A DNA stretch of 64,000 nt from UKL13-2 sp038206765 (GCA_038206765.1 JBBRAM010000013.1:1-64000), one strand, 5' to 3'; shown: positions 8,971 to 16,287, counted from the stretch's first letter. The notes: generated by a model from the sequence alone, not told the origin. Numbers and translations are program-made.

Positions 8971-9597
8971 ATGGCCAAATTCCGCAAACCTGTTGAGGCC
9001 GTAAACGGAAGCTATACCGCGTTGCCACATGTTGTCATGGATTCTGTTGCCTTCCTTCATGCAAGCCACACAGCACGGTCGTTATTGTTTGAGTTGCTGC
9101 GTCAGCACAATGGCCGAAACAATGGCCATTTGCAGCTCGCGGGGCCATGGTTAAAACGCCGAGGCTGGTTATCGTCCGACGTTGTTCAACGCGCAAAAAA
9201 TGAACTGATTAAACGCGAGCTATTGGTCTTGACGCGCCAAGGTGGCCTAAATGCAGGCGCAAGCCATTACGCATTAACGTGGTTGCCAATTTCAAATTTT
9301 GTTGGTCTCGAAATAACAGCAAACCAATATCACCCCGGCGCGTGGCGTTTTCTTGACCCCTCACCGATAGCGCAAAAACACGCGACGCATTCCGTCATAC
9401 GGAACAGTATCGCACCGTCTGGCGGAGCAGGTGATGTCCTAGCTGCTCCGTTAACAGGTGCGAAAACGGCCGATTTTCCTAAAGTAGCCACTCCGCCTCA
9501 CGGAAACAATGAATGTTACCAACTCCCCCCTGCAAATCCATGTCACAGAATTGTTGGAGTCGCAGGGAAAAGCGGGAAGCGATTGGCGATTGTATAG
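8971..9597 (+). CDS. Island winged-helix protein, possible replication-associated
   Basis: The 208-residue product has a clear N-terminal module (residues about 10-115) with a helix-rich, winged-helix-like pattern: SLLFELLRQHNGRNNGHLQL, then GWLSSDVVQRAKNELIKREL and a hydrophobic strand. This resembles N-terminal domains of small replication or phage regulatory proteins. The second half is low in predicted structure and rich in Ala, Pro and Gly. The start lies 4 bp after the previous stop. Its translation start region, GGATTGAATAATG (8961-8973), is repeated exactly before the gene at 9638. Function unproven. Confidence 0.7.
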   Translation: MAKFRKPVEAVNGSYTALPHVVMDSVAFLHASHTARSLLFELLRQHNGRNNGHLQLAGPWLKRRGWLSSDVVQRAKNELIKRELLVLTRQGGLNAGASHYALTWLPISNFVGLEITANQYHPGAWRFLDPSPIAQKHATHSVIRNSIAPSGGAGDVLAAPLTGAKTADFPKVATPPHGNNECYQLPPANPCHRIVGVAGKSGKRLAIV

Positions 9598-9637
9598 CGA
9601 CCTATCAGCCGACAACACAAACAAAATGGATTGAATA

Positions 9638-10318
9638 ATGAAAATCGAAAATCAGACAGCGTCCAAAAAACCGATTCCCAAAGCAAAAAATAAATCGCAA
9701 ATTGATTTAGCTAAAACGAAAAAGTTAGCCGAGATTGATGCCGACACGTTTGTTGCATGTTTGGCGACTAGTCCCAGTGTCAACGCCGCTTCCGCGATAT
9801 TGCCTTGGTCTAAAGCCCCTTATGGCGAATCAAAATCAGTTGACGCGTTGATTGACAAGCTACGCGAAGGAAATTCGCTTATCGCGGACGGCAATATGAA
9901 GACGGTAGAAGAGATGCTTTTCGACCAAGCGCTAGTGCTGCAAATGATGTTTACAAATTTGACACGCCGAGCCGCAAATCAAGAACACCTTTTGCAATTT
10001 CAAACACATTTAAACCTTGGAATGAAGGCACAGGCACAGTGCCGTGCAACCTTAGAGGCGTTAGCGGAGATAAAGAATCCGCGCCAAGTCGCGTTCGTAA
10101 AACAAGCCAATATGGCAAGCGGTAATCAGCAAGTCAACAATGGGCAACACAGTGCGCGCAGTGACACGCGCACGCACGCGGGAGAATTCGCAAAACAATC
10201 AAACGAACTATCAGAGGTTAGAGATGGGCTATTACCGAACCCCAGCACATCGAGCACGTCAAGCGGCATTGGCGCGAAACTTAAAGCCTTGGGAAAAGTC
10301 GACAGGGCCGAGAACTGA
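9638..10318 (+). CDS. Conserved island/phage protein of unknown function (226 aa)
   Basis: The product begins with a basic tail (KKPIPKAKNK) and then a helical central part. Residues about 105-170 hold the conserved features EEMLFDQALVLQMMFTNL, KAQAQCRATLEALAEIKNP and FVKQANMASGNQQVNNG, which I recognise from many temperate elements of Proteobacteria where the protein lies beside a short HGxRS-type gene. The conserved Gln-Cys-Arg and the NQQVNNG turn suggest a structural or nucleic-acid-associated role, but none is known. The C-terminal tail is Ser/Thr-rich. It overlaps the next gene in another frame over 10224-10318. Confidence 0.75.
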   Translation: MKIENQTASKKPIPKAKNKSQIDLAKTKKLAEIDADTFVACLATSPSVNAASAILPWSKAPYGESKSVDALIDKLREGNSLIADGNMKTVEEMLFDQALVLQMMFTNLTRRAANQEHLLQFQTHLNLGMKAQAQCRATLEALAEIKNPRQVAFVKQANMASGNQQVNNGQHSARSDTRTHAGEFAKQSNELSEVRDGLLPNPSTSSTSSGIGAKLKALGKVDRAEN

Positions 10319-10439
10319 GGCCGGTAAAAAAATAAGTTCGATGAATTCGACTAAGCACGGAATCAGGTCCGCTGACTCCATGGGGCAGCTAAAAGCTGTA
10401 AGAGCGTTCATCAGGGAGTGTCGCAGGATTGCTGCCTGA
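10224..10439 (+). CDS. Short basic island protein overlapping its upstream neighbour
   Basis: This 71-residue protein uses the ATG at 10224, preceded by AGAGG at 10213-10217 with a six-base spacer. It therefore starts 95 bp inside the previous gene in a different frame. The sequence KPWEKSTGPRTEAGKK followed by STKHGIR matches a recurring small protein family of phages, plasmids and islands (WxxSTGPRTxxGK ... HG), so I trust it despite the overlap. It is strongly basic and could bind nucleic acid. In related elements it is likewise next to the QCRATLE-type protein. Function unknown. Confidence 0.72.
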   Translation: MGYYRTPAHRARQAALARNLKPWEKSTGPRTEAGKKISSMNSTKHGIRSADSMGQLKAVRAFIRECRRIAA

Positions 10440-10493
10440 TTTCGTGGCAAACTAAAACCATATATATAGCGTCAACTTTAGGGAAGAGCGGCA

Positions 10494-10859
10494 ATGAAAA
10501 TTCACATGGCTTTCATCGGGGTCGGTTTGCTTCTTGCATTTTCCGCTGTTTGGCAACAAACTTTTTCTACCTCGGCAGCTTCCATCTCTGTCGACCGAAT
10601 CACCCTTCTTTGCATGACTACGGTTCAGGGACGCCTACTAACGGCTCTTCTAGACGTGGATTATAAGAACAAAACAGTAAATGCAGTGAGCGCGAAAATT
10701 TCCGACACTTCGGTGCATTGGCAGACACCCGATGGTAACTTAACCGTTTACCATGAACTAGACAGGCTAAAAGGCATTTATCGCAACCACTATGGGTTGT
10801 TCGCAACCGATTTCCCGCCAGCCTATTATTGCAAAAAAGCCCCCCCGGGCAATTTTTAA
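10494..10859 (+). CDS. Exported hypothetical protein, island cargo (121 aa)
   Basis: The product starts MKIHMAFIGVGLLLAFSAVW, a convincing signal peptide or N-terminal anchor of about 25-30 residues. The mature part has two cysteines (in LLCMTT and AYYCKKA) that could form a disulphide, and an otherwise featureless beta-rich sequence. It has its own upstream AT-rich promoter-like stretch (10460-10475) and a purine-rich GGGAAGAG before the ATG, so it is probably a separate cargo gene rather than part of the replication-like cluster. I do not recognise the family. Confidence 0.65.
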   Translation: MKIHMAFIGVGLLLAFSAVWQQTFSTSAASISVDRITLLCMTTVQGRLLTALLDVDYKNKTVNAVSAKISDTSVHWQTPDGNLTVYHELDRLKGIYRNHYGLFATDFPPAYYCKKAPPGNF

Positions 10860-10998
10860 GGCGCACCTTTAGCCAAATTTGCGAGCGAAAATAGGCGACC
10901 GTCGCAACGCAAATAAATTACGCGCTTGCGGAAACCGATTGCATTTGCCGAATGACATACGCTGTAATGTCTGTGAAAGTTTTACTAAGGAAATTTTT

Positions 10999-12018
10999 AT
11001 GATGCCGGGATTGCCAATCGGAAGCAACATTAAGAGCGCGCTTGCTGCGGTTGCAGCGATGGCAATATGTGGAGCCGCTTCCGCTGACGCTGTTTCCGAC
11101 ATTCCGTTAGAAAAGTGCACTCCTGGCCAAGTGCTCATGACCATTCACTACAGCGCTACCAAACGCGAACTCCCTGTTGACGAGTCGAATTTGGACAGAT
11201 GGCACCGTCTGCAAGAGCTTACTAACAAGCATCCGAAAGCGGGTACGCGTCCTATAGCCGAGATACTGAACAAGAGCGAGCTCGAAGTGTTCAACAGAAT
11301 TTCAGACCAAATCGCCGTCGCCAACTATTATTTGTTGGCGGAGTCTCGACTTAAACGAGACGCACTTGTTCTTATGGACATGGTCGATGCAGCTACAAAC
11401 CTGAGGGACGGAAAAGCCCTACCAGATGCCAAGGCTCCTCAAAGCCGGCCATACAACTATCTCGCCGTCCTACGAGAACTATTAAAAGAGCAGAAATTTC
11501 CCGAAGTCAAAATCAAGGAGGAGTGTTCTTTTAATCTTGCTCTTGAGAGGGAGTCTGACCGAACCCGCGCAGCTGCGCGAAGCTCTCTCGACAATTCCCC
11601 CGAATTGAAAGAACTTTTAGCGCTGCGGGAGAAGTACCATTTGTCCGACGGTGCCAATTTTGCTGCAACCAAACTATCGCAAGCAGACGCGACGCGTCTG
11701 AATGATGTTCAACCAAAGGTGGCTCGGTACATCACTAGTAACATCGAATATATCAAAACGCTGGACAACCTAAAGTACCTCGGCGATGTCGTTCGAATGC
11801 AATATGAGGCACAGAAATCTGATGCCCTGCAAGTCGGTCCTACAAAAGACATGAGTGAATTCGACAAGCTCCAAAAGGCGAGGTTCCAAAGCCTAGCGCC
11901 ACATATTCAGAAAATCGTTAATTTTTGGTATTACATCGACGCCGAAATCCCTTCGGAGCAGACGAAAACTGCAATGTCCATCGTCGAGATATACAAGCAG
12001 AATGCCCCAAAACGTTAG
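10999..12018 (+). CDS. Exported hypothetical protein, island cargo (339 aa)
   Basis: I start at the ATG at 10999 because AAGGA at 10987-10991 is seven bases upstream and a good signal peptide then follows (SALAAVAAMAICGAASADA). The open frame upstream of this has no sense. The mature protein is highly charged and predicted mostly helical, with two cysteines (KCTPGQV and KEECSF) that may pair, and possible coiled-coil stretches around residues 175-240. No enzyme motif is visible. It is the last gene before the right end of the element. Periplasmic or surface location is likely; function unknown. Confidence 0.7.
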   Translation: MMPGLPIGSNIKSALAAVAAMAICGAASADAVSDIPLEKCTPGQVLMTIHYSATKRELPVDESNLDRWHRLQELTNKHPKAGTRPIAEILNKSELEVFNRISDQIAVANYYLLAESRLKRDALVLMDMVDAATNLRDGKALPDAKAPQSRPYNYLAVLRELLKEQKFPEVKIKEECSFNLALERESDRTRAAARSSLDNSPELKELLALREKYHLSDGANFAATKLSQADATRLNDVQPKVARYITSNIEYIKTLDNLKYLGDVVRMQYEAQKSDALQVGPTKDMSEFDKLQKARFQSLAPHIQKIVNFWYYIDAEIPSEQTKTAMSIVEIYKQNAPKR

Positions 12019-12160
12019 GGTGCTAGTTGAGGATAGCGCAAGTTATATAGCTAGTCTGCCGGTTTTTCAGGCAGCAAAGCACTTGTATCAAATGAATAGC
12101 TCTCTGGTTTATAAATCAACCCCGTACGTATCGCCAGTCTTTCGCAAGCTACAACAGAAA

Positions 12161-12186
12161 ACGCGCCAATCTCTCGAAAGGCGCGT
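12161..12186 (-). terminator. Hairpin after the tRNA(CAU) 3' fragment
   Basis: ACGCGCC (12161-12167) pairs with GGCGCGT (12180-12186). Read on the minus strand the stem runs into TTTTC, so it looks like a weak intrinsic terminator. It lies 6 bp beyond the tRNA fragment at 12193-12242 and may have been carried along as that tRNA gene's native terminator. Confidence 0.55.
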
Positions 12187-12192
12187 GGATAC

Positions 12193-12242
12193 TGGTAGGA
12201 CGTGAAGGACTTGAACCTTCGACCAAAGGATTATGAGTCCTT
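12193..12242 (-). pseudogene. 3' half of a tRNA with CAU anticodon (Met or Ile2 type)
   Basis: Read on the minus strand, this stretch has an anticodon stem AAGGA/TCCTT around the loop CTCATAA (anticodon CAT), a variable region, a T arm GAAGG-TTCAAGT-CCTTC and an acceptor strand ending ACCA. The D arm and 5' acceptor strand are missing; the sequence upstream cannot form them. It is therefore a tRNA fragment, not a gene. Such 3' halves are left by integrases at tRNA genes, so it could be the att site of an earlier or nested element. Confidence 0.75.
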
Positions 12243-12292
12243 ATATTTCCCCGGTTCAGCCTAGCGTTTTTTGTGCCCATTGGTCCGTCAAA

Positions 12293-12311
12293 ACCTACAC
12301 CACGCCTACAT
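12293..12311 (+). promoter_or_regulatory. Putative integrase arm-type sites, right pair
   Basis: ACCTACAC (12293-12300) and GCCTACAT (12304-12311) are direct copies 11 bp apart. They match the left pair at 4827-4845 in sequence and spacing. They lie about 55 bp inside the right att core. Together the two pairs would flank the core in the circular form, as expected of arm sites for the integrase. Confidence 0.55.
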
Positions 12312-12325
12312 GAAATCGGGAAATG

Positions 12326-12354
12326 AAAAAGCCCACATTTATATAGTGGGCTAA
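12326..12354 (-). terminator. Element-supplied terminator for tRNA-Phe
   Basis: AGCCCAC (12330-12336) pairs with GTGGGCT (12346-12352) around an AT-rich loop. On the minus strand the stem is followed by TTTTT (12326-12330), giving a rho-independent terminator 16 bp after the 3' end of tRNA-Phe. Because the original terminator now lies at 4612-4645, this one appears to have been brought in by the element and keeps the tRNA properly terminated. Confidence 0.78.
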
Positions 12355-12366
12355 CTCATTGATTCC

Positions 12367-12418
12367 ATTTGGTGGCCCGGGGCGGAATCGAACCACCGAC
12401 ACAAGGATTTTCAATCCT
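12367..12418 (-). repeat. Right attachment site (att) inside tRNA-Phe
   Basis: This 52-bp copy is identical to 4647-4698 and lies within the intact tRNA-Phe, from the anticodon stem to just past the CCA end. The pair sets the element limits and an insert period of 7720 bp. Confidence 0.93.
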
Positions 12419-12445
12419 CTGCTCTACCGACTGAGCTACCGGGCC
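12370..12445 (-). tRNA. tRNA-Phe (GAA), intact
   Basis: The 76-nt minus-strand sequence folds into a full cloverleaf: acceptor GGCCCGG pairs with CCGGGCC, D arm GCTC-AGTCGGTA-GAGC, anticodon arm with loop TTGAAAA (anticodon GAA), T arm CGGTGG-region with TTCGATT, and an encoded CCA. It is the integration site of the adjacent element, which restored the 3' half. A consensus promoter lies 50 bp upstream at 12497-12525. Confidence 0.96.
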
Positions 12446-12496
12446 ATGCCGTTGTGCTTGTGAATTGATTCCCAAGCTTACTGAGCGAAGCCTGCG

Positions 12497-12525
12497 ATTA
12501 TAGCGAAATTGGCGTCGTTTTCCAA
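12497..12525 (-). promoter_or_regulatory. Sigma-70 promoter of tRNA-Phe
   Basis: On the minus strand a TTGGAA -35 box (12520-12525) and a perfect TATAAT -10 box (12497-12502) are 17 bp apart. The bases after the -10 are G/C-rich (CGCAGGC), the discriminator type seen at stable-RNA promoters. Transcription would start about 40-45 bases before the mature tRNA. Confidence 0.8.
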
Positions 12526-12621
12526 TCTGTTTGATCGTTTCGACGGCAGAAAAATGGAAATCGATGGGGAATACGACGCAATTTCCCGCTCATTATTTGA
12601 AATTTACAGAAATTCCCAAGC

Positions 12622-12648
12622 AAAAAGGGACGCCGAAGCGTCCCTTTT
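12622..12648 (-). terminator. Rho-independent terminator after the HHH gene
   Basis: AAAAGGGACGC (12623-12633) pairs perfectly with GCGTCCCTTTT (12638-12648) across the loop CGAA. On the minus strand it ends in a T-run 20 bp after the stop of the helix-hairpin-helix gene. Confidence 0.85.
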
Positions 12649-12668
12649 GGTTTGCTATCACTTAAAAA

Positions 12669-13151
12669 TTACTTTTTCATTTCTTCTTTTTTGGCAGGGT
12701 CTTTTTTCATTGGTTCCTTGCTAGCTTCTTTTTTATCCGCTTTCTTTGCGCCTTGTTTAGCAATAATCAGGTCTTTGATACCGTCGTAGGTTTTCTCAGG
12801 AACAATCGCTTTTTTGCTCTTGTTGCTGGCTGTCATCAGATCATCTTTACCGCTGTAAGGGCGATTTTTCATGATCGCTTTTGCGTAAGCTTCACCAATG
12901 CCTGGCAATGTCATCAGCATTTTTTTGTCGGCGCTATTAATGTCGATAATTTCGGCTTTGGCTTCTGCCTTGGCTTCCATTTTTGCGGCGGGGGCAGCTA
13001 CTGGTGCAGCCGCTTTAGCAGGCGCGGCAGCAGGCGCTGCCGGGGCAGCTGGTGCGACTTTAGGGGTCTCGGCTTTTTGTGCGAATGCGTTACCGGCAAT
13101 GCCGATAAATGCGGATGCCAAAATGGCGGTCAATGTTGAAATTTTTTTCAT
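12669..13151 (-). CDS. Exported helix-hairpin-helix (ComEA-like) protein
   Basis: The 160-residue product starts with a signal peptide (MKKISTLTAILASAF..., cleavage near NAFA). A low-complexity Ala/Pro/Lys linker follows (residues about 30-65). A single HhH DNA-binding module then spans about 66-130, with the family features IDINSADKKMLMTLPGIGEA and a Gly-hairpin. The tail (about 133-160) is almost only Lys, Glu, Asp and Pro. ComEA-type modules bind DNA without sequence specificity and can serve DNA uptake, but many betaproteobacteria have short stand-alone versions of unknown role. No competence genes are nearby. Terminator at 12622-12648. Confidence 0.82.
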   Translation of the reverse strand: MKKISTLTAILASAFIGIAGNAFAQKAETPKVAPAAPAAPAAAPAKAAAPVAAPAAKMEAKAEAKAEIIDINSADKKMLMTLPGIGEAYAKAIMKNRPYSGKDDLMTASNKSKKAIVPEKTYDGIKDLIIAKQGAKKADKKEASKEPMKKDPAKKEEMKK

Positions 13152-13468
13152 GGTTTTCCTATTTATTGAGTAAGTGGGTGTGGTGACTGGGCGTGGTGAA
13201 TTTTAGCGCGACCCAATTTTCTTAAAAACCATGATTGGGTTTGCCTGACTTTATGGAGCTTAAGTTAACCGATTGCTAGCCTTGGCAGGGTTAGCAGCCA
13301 CACCAAGGCAGTCCCAATTAAATCACAATGCAGGACGAACTGCAAAAATCGTATTGTGATCAAAACGTCGGCACAACTCATCCGCAAGATATGCCCGCGC
13401 AAACCGATTCAAACATCGTTGCCCGAAAATCGGCAGCATTTTGTTTTTACCGCGCCTAGAATCTTGAC
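13152..13468. other. Intergenic stretch between the HHH gene and ada
   Basis: No gene is supported in these 317 bp. It must hold the divergent promoters of the HHH gene and ada. I see no strong repeat, RNA gene or terminator in it, and no convincing Ada-box could be assigned by eye. Confidence 0.5.
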
Positions 13469-14527
13469 ATGCACAAATTACCGCCAATTAATGAAATCGT
13501 TGAAGCCTTCATGGCTGGAGATTCCTCGTACGAGGGTATTTTCTATGTGGCGGTGAAAACGACAAGGATTTTTTGTCGGCCTACTTGCAAGGCGCGGAAG
13601 CCACTGCTCAAAAATGTGGAATTTTTTGCCGCTAAAAGCGAGGCATTGCACGCAGGCTACCGTCCTTGTTTGCGCTGCAAGCCAATGAACACTGTGGCCG
13701 AAGTGCCGAGCCTGATTGAACAGTTGCGGGTGATGGTGGAAAGCGATCCCGCCGGCCGCATCCGCGAACGGAATTTAATTGAACTTGGGATCGAGCCCAC
13801 CACGGCACGCCGGCAGTTTCAGCGCTTTTTTGGCATGTCGTTTCACGCCTATCAACGGGCACGGCGCATGGGTTCGGCGCTTGCCACGGTTCGGAAAGGA
13901 AGCAAAGTGTTAGAAAACCAACTTGATCACGGATTTGAATCATCAAGCGGCTTTCGCGAAGCCTTCGCCAAAGTATTTGGCACGCCGCCAAGCAAGGCGA
14001 GCGGCGTCCATTGCCTGCTCGCCAAGTGGCTCGATTCTCCGCTCGGGCCGATGCTGGCGATCGCCGATGATCGCGGCCTTCATATTGTCGATTGGGTGGA
14101 TCGGCGCGGCTTGGAACGGGCGGTTGAGCGTTTACGGAATCGCGAAAAAACAGCGATTGTGCCGGGTTCGCATCCGGTTCTCGATCAGATTGAGCGCGAA
14201 ATGAAAGCCTATTTCGCGGGCACATTAAAATTATTTGAAACCCCGTTGGCTGATTGGGGCACGCCGTTTCAAAACAGTGTGTGGCACGCGCTGCTCGCGA
14301 TTCCGCGCGGCGAAACACGGTCTTATGCTGACCTTGCCCGCGGCCTGGGCGTGCCGAGAGCGGTGCGGGCCGTGGCGCGGGCGAACGGCGATAATTTTCG
14401 CGGGGTGATTATTCCCTGTCATCGCGTAATTGGCAGCGATGGCTCACTTACCGGCTATGGCGGCGGCTTGGCGCGGAAGCAATGGTTGTTGGATCACGAA
14501 AAATCAATGATGTCAGGAAAAAAATGA
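13469..14527 (+). CDS. ada: Ada: methylphosphotriester/O6-methylguanine repair and activator
   Basis: The 352-residue protein has the full three-part layout of Ada. The N-terminal zinc domain has Cys36, Cys40, Cys67 and Cys70 (FCRPTC ... CLRC), where Cys36 would accept methyl from phosphotriesters. An AraC-type helix-turn-helix region follows (about 85-180), and a C-terminal methyltransferase domain has the PCHR motif with acceptor Cys317. It repairs alkylated DNA by suicide methyl transfer and, once methylated, activates the adaptive response. Its length is close to the 354 of E. coli Ada. The stop overlaps the start of the DUF1203 gene, so the two are cotranscribed. Confidence 0.95.
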   Translation: MHKLPPINEIVEAFMAGDSSYEGIFYVAVKTTRIFCRPTCKARKPLLKNVEFFAAKSEALHAGYRPCLRCKPMNTVAEVPSLIEQLRVMVESDPAGRIRERNLIELGIEPTTARRQFQRFFGMSFHAYQRARRMGSALATVRKGSKVLENQLDHGFESSSGFREAFAKVFGTPPSKASGVHCLLAKWLDSPLGPMLAIADDRGLHIVDWVDRRGLERAVERLRNREKTAIVPGSHPVLDQIEREMKAYFAGTLKLFETPLADWGTPFQNSVWHALLAIPRGETRSYADLARGLGVPRAVRAVARANGDNFRGVIIPCHRVIGSDGSLTGYGGGLARKQWLLDHEKSMMSGKK

Positions 14528-14997
14528 ATCTCCAAAATTTTCAAATCCAGGGATTGCCCTTCGCTGCGTTTCAGCCATATTTTGAAATGACCGCTGAGGA
14601 ACTAGAAAACCATGGCGCGATGATGGTGATTGCCGATGACGATACCGCGCCATGCCGCGTAAGCCTCGCGCACGCGGCAATGGGTGAAGAATTGTTGTTG
14701 GTGTCGTATCAACATCAGCCAGCCCATTCACCCTACCGCGCCACAGGGCCGATCTACGTGCGCAAAATTGCAGCGGAGGCGAGCCTAGCACCGAACGCGA
14801 TTCCGGACCAAATTCGTTGCCGATTATTATCGGTGCGGGGATATGACATTGATGATTTGATCGTGGAAGCCGAGGTGGCCGAAGGTGCCGTGATTGAGAC
14901 AATAATTGGACGGTTTTTTGACAATGAACAGGTGGCCTATATCCATCTGCATATTGCCCGGCGCGGTTGCTATGCGGCGCGTGTTAATCGGGCTTAA
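14524..14997 (+). CDS. DUF1203 family protein
   Basis: The 157-residue product shows the DUF1203 signatures: SPYRATGPIYVR in the middle and YIHLHIARRGCYAARV at the C-terminus. No signal peptide is present. The start at 14524 overlaps the ada stop by ATGA and is preceded by AGGA at 14514-14517; the longer frame upstream is a shadow of ada. The family has no established activity. Linkage to ada suggests expression with the alkylation response, which is an inference from the overlap only. Confidence 0.88.
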   Translation: MNLQNFQIQGLPFAAFQPYFEMTAEELENHGAMMVIADDDTAPCRVSLAHAAMGEELLLVSYQHQPAHSPYRATGPIYVRKIAAEASLAPNAIPDQIRCRLLSVRGYDIDDLIVEAEVAEGAVIETIIGRFFDNEQVAYIHLHIARRGCYAARVNRA

Positions 14998-15027
14998 ACA
15001 GGACCAAAAGTAGGTCGCAAAACCAGA

Positions 15028-16287
15028 TCAGCACAGCACTTTTAAAATAGCCAGCCGCGCCTCGTTGGCATCGGCGTAGCGATCACGGGCTTTTTTGGCC
15101 AGGAGTTTAGAGATGACCGGCTGAAACATACCGAACTCGTCTGGCAGTGTCGGTACCGGTGCATGAAGGTGTTGGGCAAGCACTTCCAATCCGCTGCTGC
15201 CACTATTGTCTCGATACGGTGGGCATCCGGTCAACATTTCAAACAACACAATGCCGAGTCCGTACAGATCGCTACGTGCATCAACATCGCCTGCGGTGGC
15301 TTGCTCGGGGCTCATATAGTACGGTGTGCCAACGGCCATGTTTTGTTCCGTCAGCTGCAATTGCGATGCTAAATTCTTGGCAATGCCAAAATCAGTCAAT
15401 ACCGCTTCTCCTGTCATTCGCATCAAGACATTCGCCGGTTTGAGGTCGCGGTGGATAATCCCGGCCTCGTGGATAGCCCCGAGTGCGGCAGCCATTTCTG
15501 CCGCGCGGCGTTGGGCAATCTTGGGCGACATGCCGGCTTGAATATCGAGCCTGAGATCAGCCCCGGGCAGATATTCCATATCCAGATACAAATAATCACC
15601 GCTAATGCCGTGCGCATAGACACGCGCCACGTTGGGGTGCTTAAGCCCTGCAAGCATCGCGTATTCACCCAGAAATCGATTGATGGCCTCCCGCTGGCCC
15701 GCTATTTCTCGCGGTAACTTTAGTAGTTTGAGCGCATGTAGTTCATGACGATGGAGTTCGCTGATCGGAGACGCTAGTAATACTTGGGATGTATTGCCCT
15801 CACCCAAGCGGCGAATAATGCGATAGCCCTCAATCTCCGGCAATGCTGCGCTGGACGCACTCGCGGCAGTAGTTGATTGTTGCGATGTACGGATTGAGGC
15901 AGTTGGCGCACCGAGTAACAATCGATTGGCCAAACGGGTGACAACCGCATCGCCAATTTCTTTGCAAGTAAATGGCTTGTGCAGAAAATCGCAGCCACCC
16001 AGCTGCATAGCACGGCGATACAACTCCCGTTCTTCACCGATCGACATAAAAATAATATCGGGCTGGTACACCGACGGATCGCGCCGAATGGATTCCGCCA
16101 AACCAAATCCATCAAGCCCCGGCAAATAGATGTCGGTAATCAGGATCGCGGTTTGCGATTCATAAACACAAGCCAAGCCGTCCTCGCCATTTTCAGCAGT
16201 AGCCACCAAGTGGCCGCGCATAGCCAGACAGCGCACAACTTGCGCTCGAACTACAGCATCATCTTCGACCACTACAATTCGCGTCAT
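15028..16287 (-). CDS. Receiver domain - Ser/Thr protein kinase fusion
   Basis: The 419-residue protein joins a CheY-like receiver (residues 1-120) to a Hanks-type kinase (about 155-419) through a Ser/Ala/Thr-rich linker. The receiver has the acidic pair Asp9/Asp10, phospho-acceptor Asp52 (LITDIYLP) and Lys104 (FLHKPF). The kinase has a glycine loop GEGNTSQV, Lys187, HRDLKPAN with catalytic Asp281, DFG at 299-301 and GTPYYMSPEQ in the activation segment, so both halves look active. No membrane segment is present. It would link a histidine-kinase signal to Ser/Thr phosphorylation. No histidine kinase or phosphatase is adjacent, so the partners are unknown. Confidence 0.92.
   Translation of the reverse strand: MTRIVVVEDDAVVRAQVVRCLAMRGHLVATAENGEDGLACVYESQTAILITDIYLPGLDGFGLAESIRRDPSVYQPDIIFMSIGEERELYRRAMQLGGCDFLHKPFTCKEIGDAVVTRLANRLLLGAPTASIRTSQQSTTAASASSAALPEIEGYRIIRRLGEGNTSQVLLASPISELHRHELHALKLLKLPREIAGQREAINRFLGEYAMLAGLKHPNVARVYAHGISGDYLYLDMEYLPGADLRLDIQAGMSPKIAQRRAAEMAAALGAIHEAGIIHRDLKPANVLMRMTGEAVLTDFGIAKNLASQLQLTEQNMAVGTPYYMSPEQATAGDVDARSDLYGLGIVLFEMLTGCPPYRDNSGSSGLEVLAQHLHAPVPTLPDEFGMFQPVISKLLAKKARDRYADANEARLAILKVLC

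Noticed and set aside
12002..12205. 67-codon frame after the 339-residue cargo gene
   Set aside because: It overlaps the tRNA(CAU) fragment and hairpin and has no ribosome binding site or homology signal.
13632..14318. 228-codon minus-strand frame within ada
   Set aside because: It is antisense to a well-supported Ada with all catalytic residues and shows no domain.
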